Positions 18,803-28,278 are shown, numbered from the stretch's first letter. The stretch is 64,000 nt of DNA from Mycolicibacterium parafortuitum (GCF_010725485.1 NZ_AP022598.1:5980197-6044196); one strand, 5' to 3'. Translations and numbers: made by a program. The notes: generated by a model not told the origin, from the letters alone.

Positions 18803-21800
18803 ATGCAGGCGGGCGGGGCGGCCGTGATGGGGCTGCTGCGAACCTCCCTCCGAACGTCACTCCGAGCAGCGCAATTGGCAACCGGCGCTGCCCTTTTGGC
18901 CGGCGATGCCGCCGTCGGCACCGGCCGCACCATCGCGGGCGGGGCCGCCTCCATGGTCAGCGACGCCGCCGCGGGCGCGGCCTCGACCGTGCGCGCCGCC
19001 GCCGGCCTCGTCCAGGACGCCGCAGCCGTCGCCCCTGAGGCGGTGCAGGCGGCGGCGGCGATCACCGTCGAGGCCCTCGGTGGCCACCCGGCCAAGCGCT
19101 CGAGTCGGCTCAACTCGCACCACTGGATCGAGATCTGCGGCCTGTCCGGCCCCGACGCCGACGCGATCGCCGACGAGGTCCTCGCCGCGGTGCAGGCCGT
19201 CGAAGGCGTCAAGTCCGCCGAGATCAACCGGTCGGTCGCGCGCATCGTCGTCACCACCGAGCCGGACGGGCCGGCCGAGGATCTGCCCAAGGTGGTCGCC
19301 GCCGCGGAACGACGTGTCCGGACCGTGCCCTGCGGCGACCGGCACAGGCCTCTGACGCTGCCCGGCGACGACGTACTGCTGGCCGCACGCACGCTGGGCG
19401 CGCTCGCCGCCGCGGTCGGATTCGGTCTGTCGGTGTCCGGAAACGCGCTGCACGTACCCAAAGGCCCCGAACTGTTGTCGGTGGTGCCGACGATGGCCGC
19501 CAACGTTCCCCTGCTGCGCCGGCAGCTCGAACGCCGACTCGGCCGCGACAGCACAGATCTGCTGTTGAGTCTGCTCAATGCCGCGGCCTCGGCGTTGACC
19601 GCCTCGCCGACGTCGGCGGCCGCCGAAACCGCGACCCGCACCCTGCTCTGCGCCGAGGCCTGGGATGCCCGGCTGGCCTGGCGCCGCCACGAGCCGCGGC
19701 TGGCCACCCATCCCCCCGACGGCGGCCTCCCCGACCGCGGCACCCTGGAGTGGGATTACGGCCCGGCAGAACGCTATTCGGAGCGCATCGGGGAGGTGGG
19801 CCTGGCCGCGGCGGCGGTCATCGGTGCGCTGACCCGCAACCCCACGATCGCCGGCAGCGCCGCGCTGGTCACCGCGCCGAAGCCGTCTCGCGCGGTCCGT
19901 GAGGCCTTCGGCGCGGCGATGACCCGCGGCCTGACCGGCCGGCACGACGCCGTGGTCGTCCACCCGCGGGCGCTTCGGCACCTGGACCGACTCGACGCGA
20001 TCGTCATCGACCCCCGGGTCCTTCACACCGGCGATCTGACGGTGAGCCGCATTGTCGGAGTAGAGAATTCGCGACGCACCAAGGCCTGGTCGGCGGTGCG
20101 CGCCGCACTGGGCGACGGCGGTCTGAGCGCCGGCTGGCACAAGCTCTCCACCATCCCCGGCGCGGGCAGGACGGGTAGGGCCTTGGTAAGCCCGGTCCGC
20201 GATCCTTTCGCCAGTGCCGTGGTGGCCGAGGCACGGCGCACCAGACCGCGGGTGGTCTCGGTCGCCGACGACGGCCTGCGCTCGCTGGCCCAGGGCTTCG
20301 ATCGGCTTTACCCCGTGGACGGCTCGCTCGACGACGCTCTCGCCGCGGCGGTCGCCGGACTGAAGGCCGACGGAGCCACCGTCGCGCTGGTGACGACCGC
20401 GGACATGTCGGCGAACCAGGACACGGATCTGACCATCGGGTTGGAACGACCCGGATCCGCGCCGCCGTGGGGCGCCGACGTGTTCGTGCCCGACCTGCTG
20501 TCCATCTGGCGCATCCTGCATTCCCTGCCCGCCGCGCGTGCCGTCAGCGCCAAGGGTGTCCGGCTTTCGGTGTCCGCCACCGCACTCGGTGCGCTGATGC
20601 TGGTCCCCGGCGTTCCGGGCAGCGGCCCGGAATCGGTGAACGTCGGCGTGGTCGCGGCGCTGTGGTCGGGGTTCACCACGGGCACCAAGGTGTTCCGAGA
20701 TCCGCCGCCGGAACCGGACGCGACGCACGATTGGCACGCCATGCCGGTCGCGGAGGTGCAGCGCCTGCTACCGCGCCCGCCGGACGAACTACCCTCCACC
20801 ACAACCGGTTTGACCGATATCGCCGCGGTTCGCGCGCTCGGGCACGCGGGCACGTGGACGTGGCAGGTGGCGCGCGACTTCGTCGCCGAGATGCGGGCGA
20901 ATCTGGCCGACCCGATCACCCCGCTGCTGGCCACCGGAGCGGTGGCCAGCGCGCTGCTCGGGTCACCGCTGGACGCCGTATTGGTCGGTGGCGTGTTGCT
21001 GGCCAACGCCGCGCTGTCGGCGGAGCAGCAGCTGCACGCCGAGCGGACTCTGCGGCGACTGATGGCCGTCGACGAGCCGCTCGCGCGACGCCGGATTTGT
21101 CCGTCCGGCCAGGGCGGACGCGAGGAGGTCCCCGCGAACCGACTGCGCCCCGGTGACGTCATCGAGGTCCACGCCGACGAGGTCGTGCCCGCCGATGCGC
21201 GGCTGATCGAGGCCGTCAACATCGAGGTCGACGAATCGACGCTGACCGGCGAGTCCCTGCCGGTGCCCAAGCAGGTCGAACCCACACCGGGCGCTCCGCT
21301 TGCCGAGCGGGCGTGCATGCTCTACGAGGGCACCACTCTGGTTGCCGGGACCGCGATCGCGGTGGTCACCACGGTCGGGCCGCGGACCGAGATGCGCCGT
21401 GCGCTGGCGATGGCCCCGGAGATGTCACGCGAGGTCGGGTTGCAGCGCCAGCTGAGCCGACTCACCAAGCGCGCTCTGCCGTTCAGCGTCGGCAGTGGCG
21501 CGTTGGTGGGACTGCTGAGCCTGGCCCGCGGCACACCGGTGCGGGAGGCGATCGCCAGTGCGGTGGCGTTGACCGTCGCTGCGGTGCCCGAAGGCTTGCC
21601 GCTGGTCGCCACGCTGGCCCAGTTGGCCGCCGCGCGTCGGCTCACCAGCGAGTCGGTGCTGGTGCGCAATGCGAACTCCATCGAAGCGCTGGCCCGCCTC
21701 GACGTGGTGTGCTTCGACAAGACCGGGACACTCAGCGAGAACAGATTGCGGATCAAGGCCGTCGCGCCGGTGGACGGATTCTCCGAGGAGCAGACCCTCG

Positions 21801-23422
21801 ACGCGGCACTGAGCACGATCTTCGTCCAGCCCGGCCATCGCGCCCACCACGCCACCGACGACGCGATCCGCCGCGCCGTCCACCCGGACGAGGACGGCGC
21901 GGACACCACCGCGGTCGAGCGCGACGCATTCCTGCCGTTTCAGGCGGGTCGGCCGTTCGCGGCCGCGATCGTCGGCACCCGACTCACCATCAAGGGCGCA
22001 CCCGAGGTGCTCGCGTCCGCGCTGACCCGGGCCAACGGGCCGGTGGTCGCCGCCATCGACGCGATGGCGGCCAAGGGGCTGCGGGTCATCGCCGTCGCCG
22101 AACGCGACCTCACTCCGAAGCAGGCCGCGGCCGCGGCCGCCGATGCCGCGGCCTTCGAAGAGCTGTGCCGGACCGACCTGACCCTCATCGGCCTGCTCGG
22201 GCTGGCCGACACCGCCCGCGAGAGCGCTCGCCACGTCCTCACCGAACTCGACCGCCGCGGTATCGGGGTCCGGCTGATCACCGGCGACCATCCGCTGACC
22301 GCGACGGTGATCGCCGGCGAGCTCGGCCTCGACGTCTCCGCCGAGCAGGTGATGACCGGCACCGAGTGGGAGAACCTGTCGGCGGAGGAACGCGCCGACG
22401 CGGTGGCCTCGCACATCGTCTACGCCCGGATGTCACCAGAGCACAAGATCGACGTCGTCCAGACCCTGGAGCGCATCGGGTTGGTGACAGCGATGGTGGG
22501 CGACGGCGCCAACGACGCGGCCGCGATCCGGGCGGCCAGCGTCGGCGTCGGGGTCGCCGCCCGGGGCAGCGACCCGGCCCGCACCGCCGCGGACGTGGTG
22601 TTGCTGGACGGGCGGATCGAGGCCTTGCTCGACGCCCTCGACGAAGGAAAACAGTTGTGGCGCCGCGTCCAGTCGGCGGTGTCGCTGCTGCTGGGCGGCA
22701 ATACCGGAGAGATCGCGTTCGCCCTCATCACCAGCGTGCTCACCGGGCGGTCGGTCCTCAACGCCCGGCAGATGCTGTTGGTCAACATGCTCACCGATGC
22801 GTTGCCGGCCGCGGCGCTGGCCGTCAGCCCGCAGACCGACACCACCGGCGAGGTGGATCTCGACGAGGCCGCCATGTGGCGGGCGATCGGTGTCCGCGGC
22901 GCCGCCACCACGGCGGGCGCCAGTGCGGCCTGGGTCATGGCGAGCGTGACCGGCACCCGACAGCGCGCGTCGACCGTCGCGCTCATCGGATTGGTGTCGA
23001 CACAACTGGCCCAGACCCTGGTCGACTCCCGCAGCCCGCTGATCGTCGTCACCGCCGTCGGATCATTCGCCACGTTGGCCGGGATCATCAGCGTCCCCGG
23101 CGTCAGCCAGGTCTTCGGCTGCACCCCGGTGGGTCCCGTCGGATGGGGTCAGGCGTTCGCGGCCACGGCCGGGGCGACGCTGCTGGCGAAAGCGGCTCCG
23201 GAACTGCTCAGCCGCGCCACCGACACGGTGCGGCAACGCCTCGCCGAGTTCGGCGACTCAGCCGTCGAGGACGACGCAGTTTCAGTCGTCGAGGACGACG
23301 CAGTTTCAATCGTCGAGGACGACGCAGTTTCAATCGTCGAGGACGACGAAGCCGGCCTGGACGAGGACGGCATAAACGGAACGGATCGGCGGGGTCAGCA
23401 GCCAGACCCCGGCCGAGATTAA
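18803..23422 (+). CDS. ctpI: Large P-type cation-transporting ATPase, CtpI-like
   Basis: A 1539-residue P-type ATPase, close in size and layout to M. tuberculosis CtpI. Alanine-rich N-terminus (1-85), HMA-like domain (about 105-160), a duplicated upstream part (to about 620), then the ATPase core: actuator loop LTGESLPVPKQ (about 814-824), VPEGLPLVATLAQ resembling P2 (Ca/Na-type) pumps, phosphorylation site DKTGT (Asp972), GDGANDAAAIRAA (about 1233) and C-terminal membrane segments. It ends in an acidic tail of four 8-residue repeats (VEDDAVSI). Start ATG 18803; ATG 18827 is possible. It interrupts the lysine cluster. The ion is unknown. Confidence 0.88.
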   Translation: MQAGGAAVMGLLRTSLRTSLRAAQLATGAALLAGDAAVGTGRTIAGGAASMVSDAAAGAASTVRAAAGLVQDAAAVAPEAVQAAAAITVEALGGHPAKRSSRLNSHHWIEICGLSGPDADAIADEVLAAVQAVEGVKSAEINRSVARIVVTTEPDGPAEDLPKVVAAAERRVRTVPCGDRHRPLTLPGDDVLLAARTLGALAAAVGFGLSVSGNALHVPKGPELLSVVPTMAANVPLLRRQLERRLGRDSTDLLLSLLNAAASALTASPTSAAAETATRTLLCAEAWDARLAWRRHEPRLATHPPDGGLPDRGTLEWDYGPAERYSERIGEVGLAAAAVIGALTRNPTIAGSAALVTAPKPSRAVREAFGAAMTRGLTGRHDAVVVHPRALRHLDRLDAIVIDPRVLHTGDLTVSRIVGVENSRRTKAWSAVRAALGDGGLSAGWHKLSTIPGAGRTGRALVSPVRDPFASAVVAEARRTRPRVVSVADDGLRSLAQGFDRLYPVDGSLDDALAAAVAGLKADGATVALVTTADMSANQDTDLTIGLERPGSAPPWGADVFVPDLLSIWRILHSLPAARAVSAKGVRLSVSATALGALMLVPGVPGSGPESVNVGVVAALWSGFTTGTKVFRDPPPEPDATHDWHAMPVAEVQRLLPRPPDELPSTTTGLTDIAAVRALGHAGTWTWQVARDFVAEMRANLADPITPLLATGAVASALLGSPLDAVLVGGVLLANAALSAEQQLHAERTLRRLMAVDEPLARRRICPSGQGGREEVPANRLRPGDVIEVHADEVVPADARLIEAVNIEVDESTLTGESLPVPKQVEPTPGAPLAERACMLYEGTTLVAGTAIAVVTTVGPRTEMRRALAMAPEMSREVGLQRQLSRLTKRALPFSVGSGALVGLLSLARGTPVREAIASAVALTVAAVPEGLPLVATLAQLAAARRLTSESVLVRNANSIEALARLDVVCFDKTGTLSENRLRIKAVAPVDGFSEEQTLDAALSTIFVQPGHRAHHATDDAIRRAVHPDEDGADTTAVERDAFLPFQAGRPFAAAIVGTRLTIKGAPEVLASALTRANGPVVAAIDAMAAKGLRVIAVAERDLTPKQAAAAAADAAAFEELCRTDLTLIGLLGLADTARESARHVLTELDRRGIGVRLITGDHPLTATVIAGELGLDVSAEQVMTGTEWENLSAEERADAVASHIVYARMSPEHKIDVVQTLERIGLVTAMVGDGANDAAAIRAASVGVGVAARGSDPARTAADVVLLDGRIEALLDALDEGKQLWRRVQSAVSLLLGGNTGEIAFALITSVLTGRSVLNARQMLLVNMLTDALPAAALAVSPQTDTTGEVDLDEAAMWRAIGVRGAATTAGASAAWVMASVTGTRQRASTVALIGLVSTQLAQTLVDSRSPLIVVTAVGSFATLAGIISVPGVSQVFGCTPVGPVGWGQAFAATAGATLLAKAAPELLSRATDTVRQRLAEFGDSAVEDDAVSVVEDDAVSIVEDDAVSIVEDDEAGLDEDGINGTDRRGQQPDPGRD
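23264..23349 (+). repeat. 24-bp tandem repeat in the ctpI 3' end
   Basis: About 3.6 copies of a 24-bp unit starting at 23264, 23288, 23312 and 23336, encoding four VEDDAVSx/VEDDEAGx octapeptides. The unit is a multiple of three, so copy number can change without breaking the frame; the internal copies are almost identical, pointing to recent expansion. Confidence 0.9.
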
Positions 23423-23519
23423 CGCCTCAGGACCGGAGCTGCGAGAAACGTCGGACACACCCGAAAGGTAGCGCCGGAAGTGGGACAATCCGAAGACCTT
23501 CAGTTGAACGGGGTGCGAA

Positions 23520-23924
23520 ATGTTCGATAAGGCACGATCTTTTGCCGCGTCCCATCGGGACGCCTCGGACGCGGTCAAACAGGCGCAGAGATTCGCGGTC
23601 CGGCTCCCGGTGGTGGGGCGAATCGCGGTTCCGCCACCGGACCAGCTCGCGTTCTACGGCGTGCTCGGCGGACTGGCCGTGCTCGGCGCGATCGAGTGGC
23701 CCGTCGCCGCGGCCATCGGCGTCGGGCAGGCGGTGGTTTCGCGCCACTTCGGTGAGAAGCCCGCCGTCGAGGAGCAACGGCCGGCTGTCGAGACGACCCC
23801 GGCGAAGGCCGCGGTCAGCCGGGCCCCGGCGAAGAAGGCCGCCGCGAAGAAGGCGCCGGCCAAGAAAGCTCCCGCCAAGAAATCGGCGGCCAAGAAGGCG
23901 CCGGCCAAAAAAGCATCGAGCTGA
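23520..23924 (+). CDS. Membrane protein with lysine/alanine-rich (PAKKA) tail
   Basis: A 134-residue protein. Residues about 40-65 (LAFYGVLGGLAVLGAIEWPVAAAIGVGQAVV) form one or two hydrophobic segments; residues about 95-134 are a low-complexity tail of repeated AKKAPAKK units like those in histone H1 and mycobacterial HupB. Start ATG 23520 with GGGGTG upstream. It follows ctpI on the same strand and may share its transcript. The tail could bind DNA, polyphosphate or acidic lipid; the acidic VEDD tail of the upstream CtpI is an intriguing opposite charge, but any interaction is speculation. Confidence 0.7.
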   Translation: MFDKARSFAASHRDASDAVKQAQRFAVRLPVVGRIAVPPPDQLAFYGVLGGLAVLGAIEWPVAAAIGVGQAVVSRHFGEKPAVEEQRPAVETTPAKAAVSRAPAKKAAAKKAPAKKAPAKKSAAKKAPAKKASS

Positions 23925-23965
23925 CGGGTCCGCGAACTTTCCGGCCTAGCGCTGTGGCGCAGTAA

Positions 23966-24460
23966 TTAGTCCGGTATGTGGCGTCTGTCGCCGTAAAATT
24001 TCTGTAGGATGATCGTGCTGCGCGTCTTGACGTTCGCGGCGGTGCGGATCTTCTGGAGCAGGTGTTCCAGCGCCCGCGCCGACTCGACGTGGACGAGCAG
24101 CATGTAGTTGTCCTCGCCTGCCACCGAATAGCACGCCTCGATTTCGGGGATCTGTTCCAGCCGCGCGGGGGCATCATCGGGTTGAGAGGGGTCGAGAGGG
24201 GTGATCGCGACGAACGCGGACAGCATGCTGCCGACGGCTTCGGGGTCGATACGCGCCGTGTATCCCCGGACCACTCCCCGCGATTCCAGCCGCCGCACCC
24301 GCGTCTGCACCGCCGACACCGACAGCCCGGCCGTCGCCGCCAGGTGCGCCAGCGTGGCGCGACCGTCGGCGACGAGTTCACGCGCCAGCACGCGGTCGAT
24401 CTCGTCGAGCGGCACGTGCCCGCGGGCGGGCGCGCGTTGGGGGTCGTCCGGAACTGTCAT
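23966..24460 (-). CDS. lrpA: Lrp/AsnC-family regulator LrpA (Rv3291c-like)
   Basis: Feast/famine regulator of 164 residues controlling lysine catabolism, lat in particular. N-terminal helix-turn-helix (LDEIDRVLARELVADGRATLAHLAATAGLSVSAVQTRVRRLESRGVV) and C-terminal RAM ligand domain (AFVAITPLDPSQPDDAPARLEQIPEIEACYSVAGEDNYMLLV) match M. tuberculosis LrpA almost residue for residue. ATG 24460 is chosen to fit that length; the open frame extends to 24520. It is divergent from the HglS-like gene with only 23 bp between start codons, so the promoters overlap coding sequence. Confidence 0.94.
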   Translation of the reverse strand: MTVPDDPQRAPARGHVPLDEIDRVLARELVADGRATLAHLAATAGLSVSAVQTRVRRLESRGVVRGYTARIDPEAVGSMLSAFVAITPLDPSQPDDAPARLEQIPEIEACYSVAGEDNYMLLVHVESARALEHLLQKIRTAANVKTRSTIILQKFYGDRRHIPD

Positions 24461-24483
24461 GGCCGAACTGTATCGGAGCGCCG

Positions 24484-25704
24484 ATGAGTAGCCGCATCGA
24501 AATATGGCAGTTACGCGCACAATTCGCCTCAGGCCTGTCCCAGATGTACGGCGCCGAGGTGCCGGCGTATCACACCCTGGTCGAGGTCAGCTCCGAGGTG
24601 AACCGCGCCCACACCGGCGAGCTGCGGCTCGGTTCGCTGGAGCGGGTGACCGCCGAGCGCCACGGCGCCATCCGCGTCGGCAGCCCCGCCGAACTCGCCC
24701 AGGTCGCCACGCTGTTCTCGGCGTTCGGCATGTACCCCGTCGGCTTCTACGATCTGCGCGAGGCCGCCTCCCCGATCCCGGTGGTGTCCACCGCGTTCCG
24801 CCCCGTCGAGCCGGATGAGCTGGCCCGCAACCCGTTTCGGGTCTTCACCTCGATGCTGACCGCTGCCGACGACCGCTTCTTCAGCGCGGAGCTGCGCGGG
24901 CGGGTCCAGCGCTTCGTCGAGGATCGGCACCTGTTCGATCCGGCACTGATCGCGACGGCCCGCCGGATCGCCGCCACGGGCGAATGCAGGGCCGACGAGG
25001 CCGCAGAGTTCGTCGCCGCCGCGGTATCGGCGTTCGCGTTGTCCCGCGAACCGATCGATCGGGCCTGGTACGACGAGCTCTCGGCGGTGTCAGCGGTCGC
25101 GGCCGACATCGCCGGGGTGACGTCGACGCACATCAACCACCTGACCCCCCGCGTCCTCGACATCGACGAACTGCAACGCGCGATGACCGCGCGCGGGATC
25201 ACGATGATCGACCACATCCAAGGCCCGCCGCCGGTCGATGGTCCGCAGGTGTTGTTGCGGCAGACGTCGTTTCGGGCGCTGGCCGAACCTCGGCGGTTCC
25301 GCTCCCCCACCGGCGAGGTGTCCGACGGCACGCTGCGGGTGCGCTTCGGCGAGGTGGAACAGCGCGGGGTGGCGCTCACCCCCGCCGGGCGGGCCCGCTT
25401 CGACGCGGCGATGGCCGCACCGGACCCGGCCGCGGTGTGGCACGACCACTTCCCGGCGACCGACGCCGAGATGGCCGCCGCCGGGCTGGCCTACTACGTC
25501 GACGACGACCCCGCCAGACCCGTTGTCTACGAGGACTTCCTGCCGGCCTCGGCGGCCGGGATCTTCCGGTCGAATCTCGACTCCGACGCGTCGGCGGTGC
25601 AAGGTGGAGACACCACCGACTACTCCCAGGACTGGATGGCCGGCCAGATCGACCACTACATCCACGACCCTTACGACCTCTACGAGAAAGTCGCGCGCTC
25701 ATGA
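24484..25704 (+). CDS. 2-oxoadipate dioxygenase/decarboxylase HglS-like (DUF1338, Rv3292-like)
   Basis: A 406-residue VOC-fold metalloenzyme of the DUF1338 family. Characterised members (HglS/YdcJ of Pseudomonas putida) convert 2-oxoadipate to D-2-hydroxyglutarate in lysine catabolism. Candidate iron ligands and substrate arginine are in place: HGAIR (His60, Arg64), STHINHL (His216) and RFGEVEQRG (Glu290). The stop overlaps the pcd start (ATGA), so the two are coupled, and lat and lrpA are nearby. This would carry lysine carbon beyond 2-aminoadipate. The reaction is inferred from family and context; the M. tuberculosis homologue Rv3292 is often listed as hypothetical. Confidence 0.85.
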   Translation: MSSRIEIWQLRAQFASGLSQMYGAEVPAYHTLVEVSSEVNRAHTGELRLGSLERVTAERHGAIRVGSPAELAQVATLFSAFGMYPVGFYDLREAASPIPVVSTAFRPVEPDELARNPFRVFTSMLTAADDRFFSAELRGRVQRFVEDRHLFDPALIATARRIAATGECRADEAAEFVAAAVSAFALSREPIDRAWYDELSAVSAVAADIAGVTSTHINHLTPRVLDIDELQRAMTARGITMIDHIQGPPPVDGPQVLLRQTSFRALAEPRRFRSPTGEVSDGTLRVRFGEVEQRGVALTPAGRARFDAAMAAPDPAAVWHDHFPATDAEMAAAGLAYYVDDDPARPVVYEDFLPASAAGIFRSNLDSDASAVQGGDTTDYSQDWMAGQIDHYIHDPYDLYEKVARS

Positions 25705-27251
25705 CCACCGTTGTGTCCGAACTGCCCACCGCCGATGCCCTTCGCGCGCAGGTACGCGACGCACTCGCCGCCGTCGGCTCCACCGTCGCGCTGGGTGAGC
25801 CCGGCGCGGGTGGGTTGGCGGCCAGCACCCCGATCACCGGGGATGTGCTGTTCACCGTCGCGCCGTCGTCGGTCGCGGAGGTGGACGCCGCGATCGGTGA
25901 GGCGGCGCAAGCGTTCTCGCAGTGGCGGGTGACGCCGGCACCGGTGCGCGGAGCACTGGTGGGCCGGCTGGGACAACTGCTCGTCGAGCACAAGGCCGCG
26001 CTGGCGTCGCTGGTGACGATCGAGGCCGGCAAGATCACCTCCGAGGCCCTCGGTGAGGTGCAGGAGATGATCGACATCTGCGAGTTCGCGGTCGGGCTGT
26101 CCCGGCAGCTCTACGGTCGCACCATCGCCTCCGAGCGGCCCGGCCACCGGCTCATGGAGACGTGGCATCCGCTCGGGGTGGTCGGCGTGATCACCGCGTT
26201 CAACTTCCCGGTCGCGGTGTGGGCGTGGAACACCGCGGTGGCGCTGGTGTGCGGGGACACCGTGGTGTGGAAGCCCTCGGAGCTGACTCCGCTGACGGCA
26301 CTGGCGTGCCAGGCGCTGCTGGAGCGCGCGGCCGCGGACGTCGGCGCCCCGGCGGCGGTGGGCCGGCTGGTGCTCGGCGAACGCGAGGTCGGCGAGAAGC
26401 TGGTCGACGATCCCCGGGTCGCGCTGGTGTCGGCGACCGGCTCGGTGCGGATGGGCCGTGAGGTCGGGCCGCGGGTGGCGTCCCGGTTCGGCCGGGTGCT
26501 GCTCGAACTCGGCGGCAACAACGCGGCGATCGTGACACCGGCCGCGGATCTGGATCTCGCGGTGCGCGGCATCGTGTTCTCGGCGGCCGGCACCGCCGGC
26601 CAGCGGTGCACCACGCTGCGGCGGTTGATCGTGCACTCGTCGATCGCCGACGAGCTGGTCTCGCGGATCACCGCGGCCTATCGGCAGTTGCCGGTCGGCG
26701 ACCCGTTCGACGAGCGCACACTGGTCGGGCCGCTCATCCACACCGCGTCCTACCGGGACATGGTCGGCGCGCTGCAGCAGGCCCAAGCCGAAGGCGGAGA
26801 GGTGATCGGCGGTGAGCGCGTCGACGTCGGCCCGGACGTCGAAGAGGGCGCGTTCTACGTGACGCCCGCGGTGGTGCGGATGCCGTCGCAGAGCGCGGTG
26901 GTGCATCAGGAGACGTTCGCGCCGATCCTCTACGTGCTGACCTACGAAACCCTCGACGAGGCGATCGCGTTGAACAACGCGGTGCCGCAGGGTCTTTCGT
27001 CGTCGATCTTCACGCTGGACATGCGGGAAGCCGAGCGCTTCCTGGCCGCCGACGGCTCGGACTGCGGTATCGCCAACGTGAACATCGGGACCTCTGGCGC
27101 CGAGATCGGTGGCGCGTTCGGCGGCGAGAAGGAGACCGGCGGCGGCCGCGAGTCCGGTTCGGATGCGTGGAAGGCCTATATGCGCCGCGCGACCAACACG
27201 GTGAACTACTCGACCGAGCTGCCGCTGGCGCAGGGCGTCCACTTCGGCTGA
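25701..27251 (+). CDS. pcd: Piperideine-6-carboxylate dehydrogenase Pcd
   Basis: NAD-dependent aldehyde dehydrogenase (516 residues) that oxidises 2-aminoadipate semialdehyde/piperideine-6-carboxylate, the product of Lat, to 2-aminoadipate. Motifs: NAD-binding PLGVVGVITAFNFPVAVW and VVWKPSELTPLTA, catalytic Glu269 in LLELGGNN and nucleophile Cys303 in GTAGQRCTTLRR, and a C-terminal GGAFGGEKETGGGRESGSDAW. The ATG overlaps the preceding stop by 4 nt. With lat and the HglS-like gene it forms a lysine to 2-aminoadipate to 2-hydroxyglutarate route, lacking only a 2-aminoadipate aminotransferase in this window. Confidence 0.95.
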   Translation: MTTVVSELPTADALRAQVRDALAAVGSTVALGEPGAGGLAASTPITGDVLFTVAPSSVAEVDAAIGEAAQAFSQWRVTPAPVRGALVGRLGQLLVEHKAALASLVTIEAGKITSEALGEVQEMIDICEFAVGLSRQLYGRTIASERPGHRLMETWHPLGVVGVITAFNFPVAVWAWNTAVALVCGDTVVWKPSELTPLTALACQALLERAAADVGAPAAVGRLVLGEREVGEKLVDDPRVALVSATGSVRMGREVGPRVASRFGRVLLELGGNNAAIVTPAADLDLAVRGIVFSAAGTAGQRCTTLRRLIVHSSIADELVSRITAAYRQLPVGDPFDERTLVGPLIHTASYRDMVGALQQAQAEGGEVIGGERVDVGPDVEEGAFYVTPAVVRMPSQSAVVHQETFAPILYVLTYETLDEAIALNNAVPQGLSSSIFTLDMREAERFLAADGSDCGIANVNIGTSGAEIGGAFGGEKETGGGRESGSDAWKAYMRRATNTVNYSTELPLAQGVHFG

Positions 27252-27266
27252 GCCCGACCCCCGCCT

Positions 27267-27330
27267 CGCGAGCGCGCGCGTCTGCCCGCCGACACGCCGC
27301 CACCCGCGTGCATTCCGCGCACGCTCGCGG
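27267..27330 (+). repeat. Interspersed repeat, family B, copy 1
   Basis: Core GCGAGCGCGCGCGTCTGC, a 5-nt gap, then GACACGCCGC, with a partly complementary right arm (CGCACGCTCGCGG). It lies 16 bp downstream of the pcd stop. Four further cores occur at 28189, 48182, 49244 and 52427. Confidence 0.75.
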
Positions 27331-27344
27331 CCCAGAATCGGGGC

Positions 27345-28154
27345 ATGGACCTAGCCAACAAGACAGCGATCGTCACCGGCGCGGCATCGGGAATCGGGGC
27401 CGCCGTCGCGACCGAGCTCGCATCGCGCGGGGTCAGCGTCGTCGTCGGCGACCTCGACGAAGCCGGCGCCCAGTCGACGGCCGCGGCGATCCGCGATGCC
27501 GGGGGCTCCGCCGCCGCACTGCGTGCCGACGCGTCGGACGTCGCCGACATCGAGGCGCTGATCGCGCTCGCCGACCGCGAGTTCACGCCGGTGGACATCT
27601 ACGTCGCCAACGCCGGGGTGATCGGAAAGCCCGGCCTCGGAACGGAATCCGACTGGGACGTCATCCTCGACGTCAACCTGCGGGCCCATATCAGGGCGGC
27701 GCGGCTGCTGGTACCGGGTTGGCAGGCAAGGGGTTTCGGCTACTTCGTCTCCGTCGCATCGGCGGCCGGACTGCTGACCCAGCTGGGCGCCGCCGGATAC
27801 GCGGTGAGCAAGCATGCCGCGGTCGGCTTTGCCGAGTGGCTGGCGATCACCTACGGCGACGACGGCATCGGTGTCAGCTGCGTATGCCCGCTCGGCGTGG
27901 AAACCCCTCTGCTGCAGACGATCCGGGGTATCGACGAGCCGCAGGCGAAGCTCAGCACCGCCTCGATCGAGCAGTCGGCGAAGGTGATCAGCGCCTCCGA
28001 TGTCGCGACGGTGACCGTCGACGCGATCCGCGACGGCCGGTTCCTGGTGCTGCCGCATGCCGAACTGCTGGAGATGTACCGACGCAAAGGCGGTGACTAC
28101 GACCGCTGGATCGTCGGGATGCGCCGTTACCAGCGGACACTACGGTCACACTGA
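27345..28154 (+). CDS. Short-chain dehydrogenase/reductase
   Basis: Classical SDR (269 residues). The cofactor loop TGAASGIG (11-18) and the acidic residue at the end of strand 2 (VVVGDLDEAG) favour NAD(H). NAGV, the catalytic serine (VSVASAAG) and YAVSK are intact. It lies between pcd and a TetR-family gene on the same strand; that regulator, 125 bp downstream, may control it. The substrate cannot be predicted. Confidence 0.9.
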   Translation: MDLANKTAIVTGAASGIGAAVATELASRGVSVVVGDLDEAGAQSTAAAIRDAGGSAAALRADASDVADIEALIALADREFTPVDIYVANAGVIGKPGLGTESDWDVILDVNLRAHIRAARLLVPGWQARGFGYFVSVASAAGLLTQLGAAGYAVSKHAAVGFAEWLAITYGDDGIGVSCVCPLGVETPLLQTIRGIDEPQAKLSTASIEQSAKVISASDVATVTVDAIRDGRFLVLPHAELLEMYRRKGGDYDRWIVGMRRYQRTLRSH

Positions 28155-28188
28155 GCCGCGGCGAGGGCGCGGCGAGTGCACGGACGAC

Positions 28189-28222
28189 GCGGCGAGTTAC
28201 CGTACAGACACGCGCGCTCGCC
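28189..28222 (-). repeat. Interspersed repeat, family B, copy 2
   Basis: Minus-strand copy of the GCGAGCGCGCGTGTCTG core with the CGCCGC boundary on its other side. It lies 35 bp downstream of the SDR stop and upstream of the TetR start. Confidence 0.7.
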
Positions 28223-28278
28223 AGGTCGACGTCAGGCCCGCGGCCACTGTTGTACATGTGTTGAGTAGAATGCGCAGC

